DNA from: Candidatus Coatesiibacteriota bacterium
GTDB lineage: Bacteria; B130-G9
Direction of reading: 5' to 3'
DNA length: 6,970 nucleotides
Assembly (NCBI GenBank): GCA_003647755.1
Contig: QMNL01000083.1
Location: 1-6,970 of the forward strand
This document shows positions 6,423 to 6,970 of this stretch, piece by piece. The translations under genes were made by a program, and so were the position numbers. The notes under the pieces are model-generated. The model ran no database searches. It was not told where the DNA came from and saw nothing but the letters and a program-made list of their open reading frames with translations. Every line of letters begins with the position of its first letter. Within the stretch, counting starts at the first letter, position 1.

Positions 6423-6970
6423 TTTCCCCCACATTGGTGGTGCCGAGCGCGTTGCTCTCCAGATCACCTCTCACATTGATGCAAGTCGTTTCTGTCCAAT
6501 AGTCGTCGCGCCTCGTGAGGGAATGCTCTATCAAGAGCTCAAGAATGATGGTGTTCAAGCACACCTGATAGACCTAGACCGCCTAAAGAGAACGTGCCGT
6601 TTCGTCCTGCCAATGTTGCTTGCCATCGCGAAGCTCGTCACGCTTATCAGGCGTGAGAAGATCGACATTGTTCACGCCAACTCGCTCTGGGCGCTCAAGT
6701 TCTGCACAATCGCGTCTTTAATTACCGGAGTCCCGACTGTCGCGATGATCCACGCTTACCCAAAGATACACAGCCGGGTGAAAAGGATGTTTCACATCCT
6801 GACGAGGCGCTTTTGCTACAGGAGGGCCAAGCGGATAGTGGCGGTCTCCAATGCGCTAAAGGACGCGTTGGTTGCGGACAACGCTCCGCCCACTAAGGTC
6901 ATTGTCATCCCGAACGGAGTCGAGGCCGAGTGGTTTGTGAGATCGGCTCAGCAACCAGCTGACAGGGTGA
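6385..6970 (+). CDS. Glycosyltransferase, GT4-like, N-terminal part (3' end outside window)
   Basis: The frame is open to the right edge, giving the N-terminal Rossmann domain of a GT-B glycosyltransferase that resembles family 4. Such enzymes move sugars from nucleotide donors to lipid or glycan acceptors at the inner membrane face. Numbering from the TTG, the visible features are a first strand LLIVLDF followed by HIGGAERV (16-23), the glycine-rich loop common in GT4, then KIDIVHANS (92-100), the MIHAY segment (121-125), IVAVSNALKDAL (151-162) and KVIVIPNGVE (171-180), the linker before the C-terminal donor-binding domain. That second domain with its EX7E motif is outside the window. The start is uncertain: TTG 6385 gives seven residues before the first strand, as is usual, while an in-frame ATG at 6355 would add ten. 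Neither has a good Shine-Dalgarno sequence. Either start lies inside the lipoprotein gene (38 or 68 base overlap). Acceptor and sugar are unknown. Confidence 0.9.
   Translation, partial: MKPRSKNLLIVLDFPHIGGAERVALQITSHIDASRFCPIVVAPREGMLYQELKNDGVQAHLIDLDRLKRTCRFVLPMLLAIAKLVTLIRREKIDIVHANSLWALKFCTIASLITGVPTVAMIHAYPKIHSRVKRMFHILTRRFCYRRAKRIVAVSNALKDALVADNAPPTKVIVIPNGVEAEWFVRSAQQPADRV

Noticed and set aside
1..6970. tRNA, rRNA, CRISPR array, insertion sequence or attachment site
   Set aside because: I saw no spaced direct repeats, no transposase-like protein with flanking inverted repeats, and no cloverleaf or conserved rRNA sequence. The window is almost fully occupied by the protein genes listed.

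Overview
The window looks like a chromosomal segment from a diderm (Gram-negative-type) bacterium. The evidence is a lipobox-bearing exported lipoprotein next to a cell-envelope glycosyltransferase, and a glycine cleavage P-protein split into two genes. The split P-protein with order gcvT-gcvH-gcvPA-gcvPB is known from Thermotogae, Firmicutes, Thermus relatives, archaea and many uncultured phyla, and differs from the single fused gcvP of E. coli. Several starts are GTG or TTG and the coding is moderately GC-rich. I cannot name the species or phylum from the sequence.

Layout: (1) 1-292, plus strand: the 3' end of a gene carrying an HExxH zinc-metallopeptidase motif, cut by the window edge. (2) 337-4706, minus strand: a complete four-gene glycine cleavage operon, transcribed gcvT, gcvH, gcvPA, gcvPB. 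It converges on the fragment. The last three genes are joined by 4-base stop/start overlaps, each start with its own strong Shine-Dalgarno sequence. (3) 4707-4933: a divergent intergenic region that should hold the gcv promoter on the minus strand and the rdgB promoter on the plus strand. No glycine riboswitch is recognisable. (4) 4934-6970, plus strand: rdgB (XTP/dITP house-cleaning pyrophosphatase), a lipoprotein of unrecognised family and the N-terminal half of a GT4-like glycosyltransferase. All three genes overlap end to start and probably form one operon that continues past the window.

How the genes work together: GcvPA/GcvPB decarboxylate glycine with PLP and load the aminomethyl group on the lipoyl arm of GcvH. 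GcvT transfers the one-carbon unit to tetrahydrofolate and releases ammonia. Dihydrolipoamide dehydrogenase, needed to reoxidise GcvH, is not encoded here and must lie elsewhere. The rdgB-lipoprotein-glycosyltransferase group mixes a nucleotide-pool enzyme with envelope functions; only the latter two look functionally related.

Most of the window is ordinary core metabolism. I found no mobile element, CRISPR array, tRNA, rRNA or clearly new system. The items most worth a second look are the unrecognised lipoprotein with a CX2CX3C cluster, the deep overlap and uncertain start of the glycosyltransferase, and the truncated metallopeptidase-like gene at the left edge.
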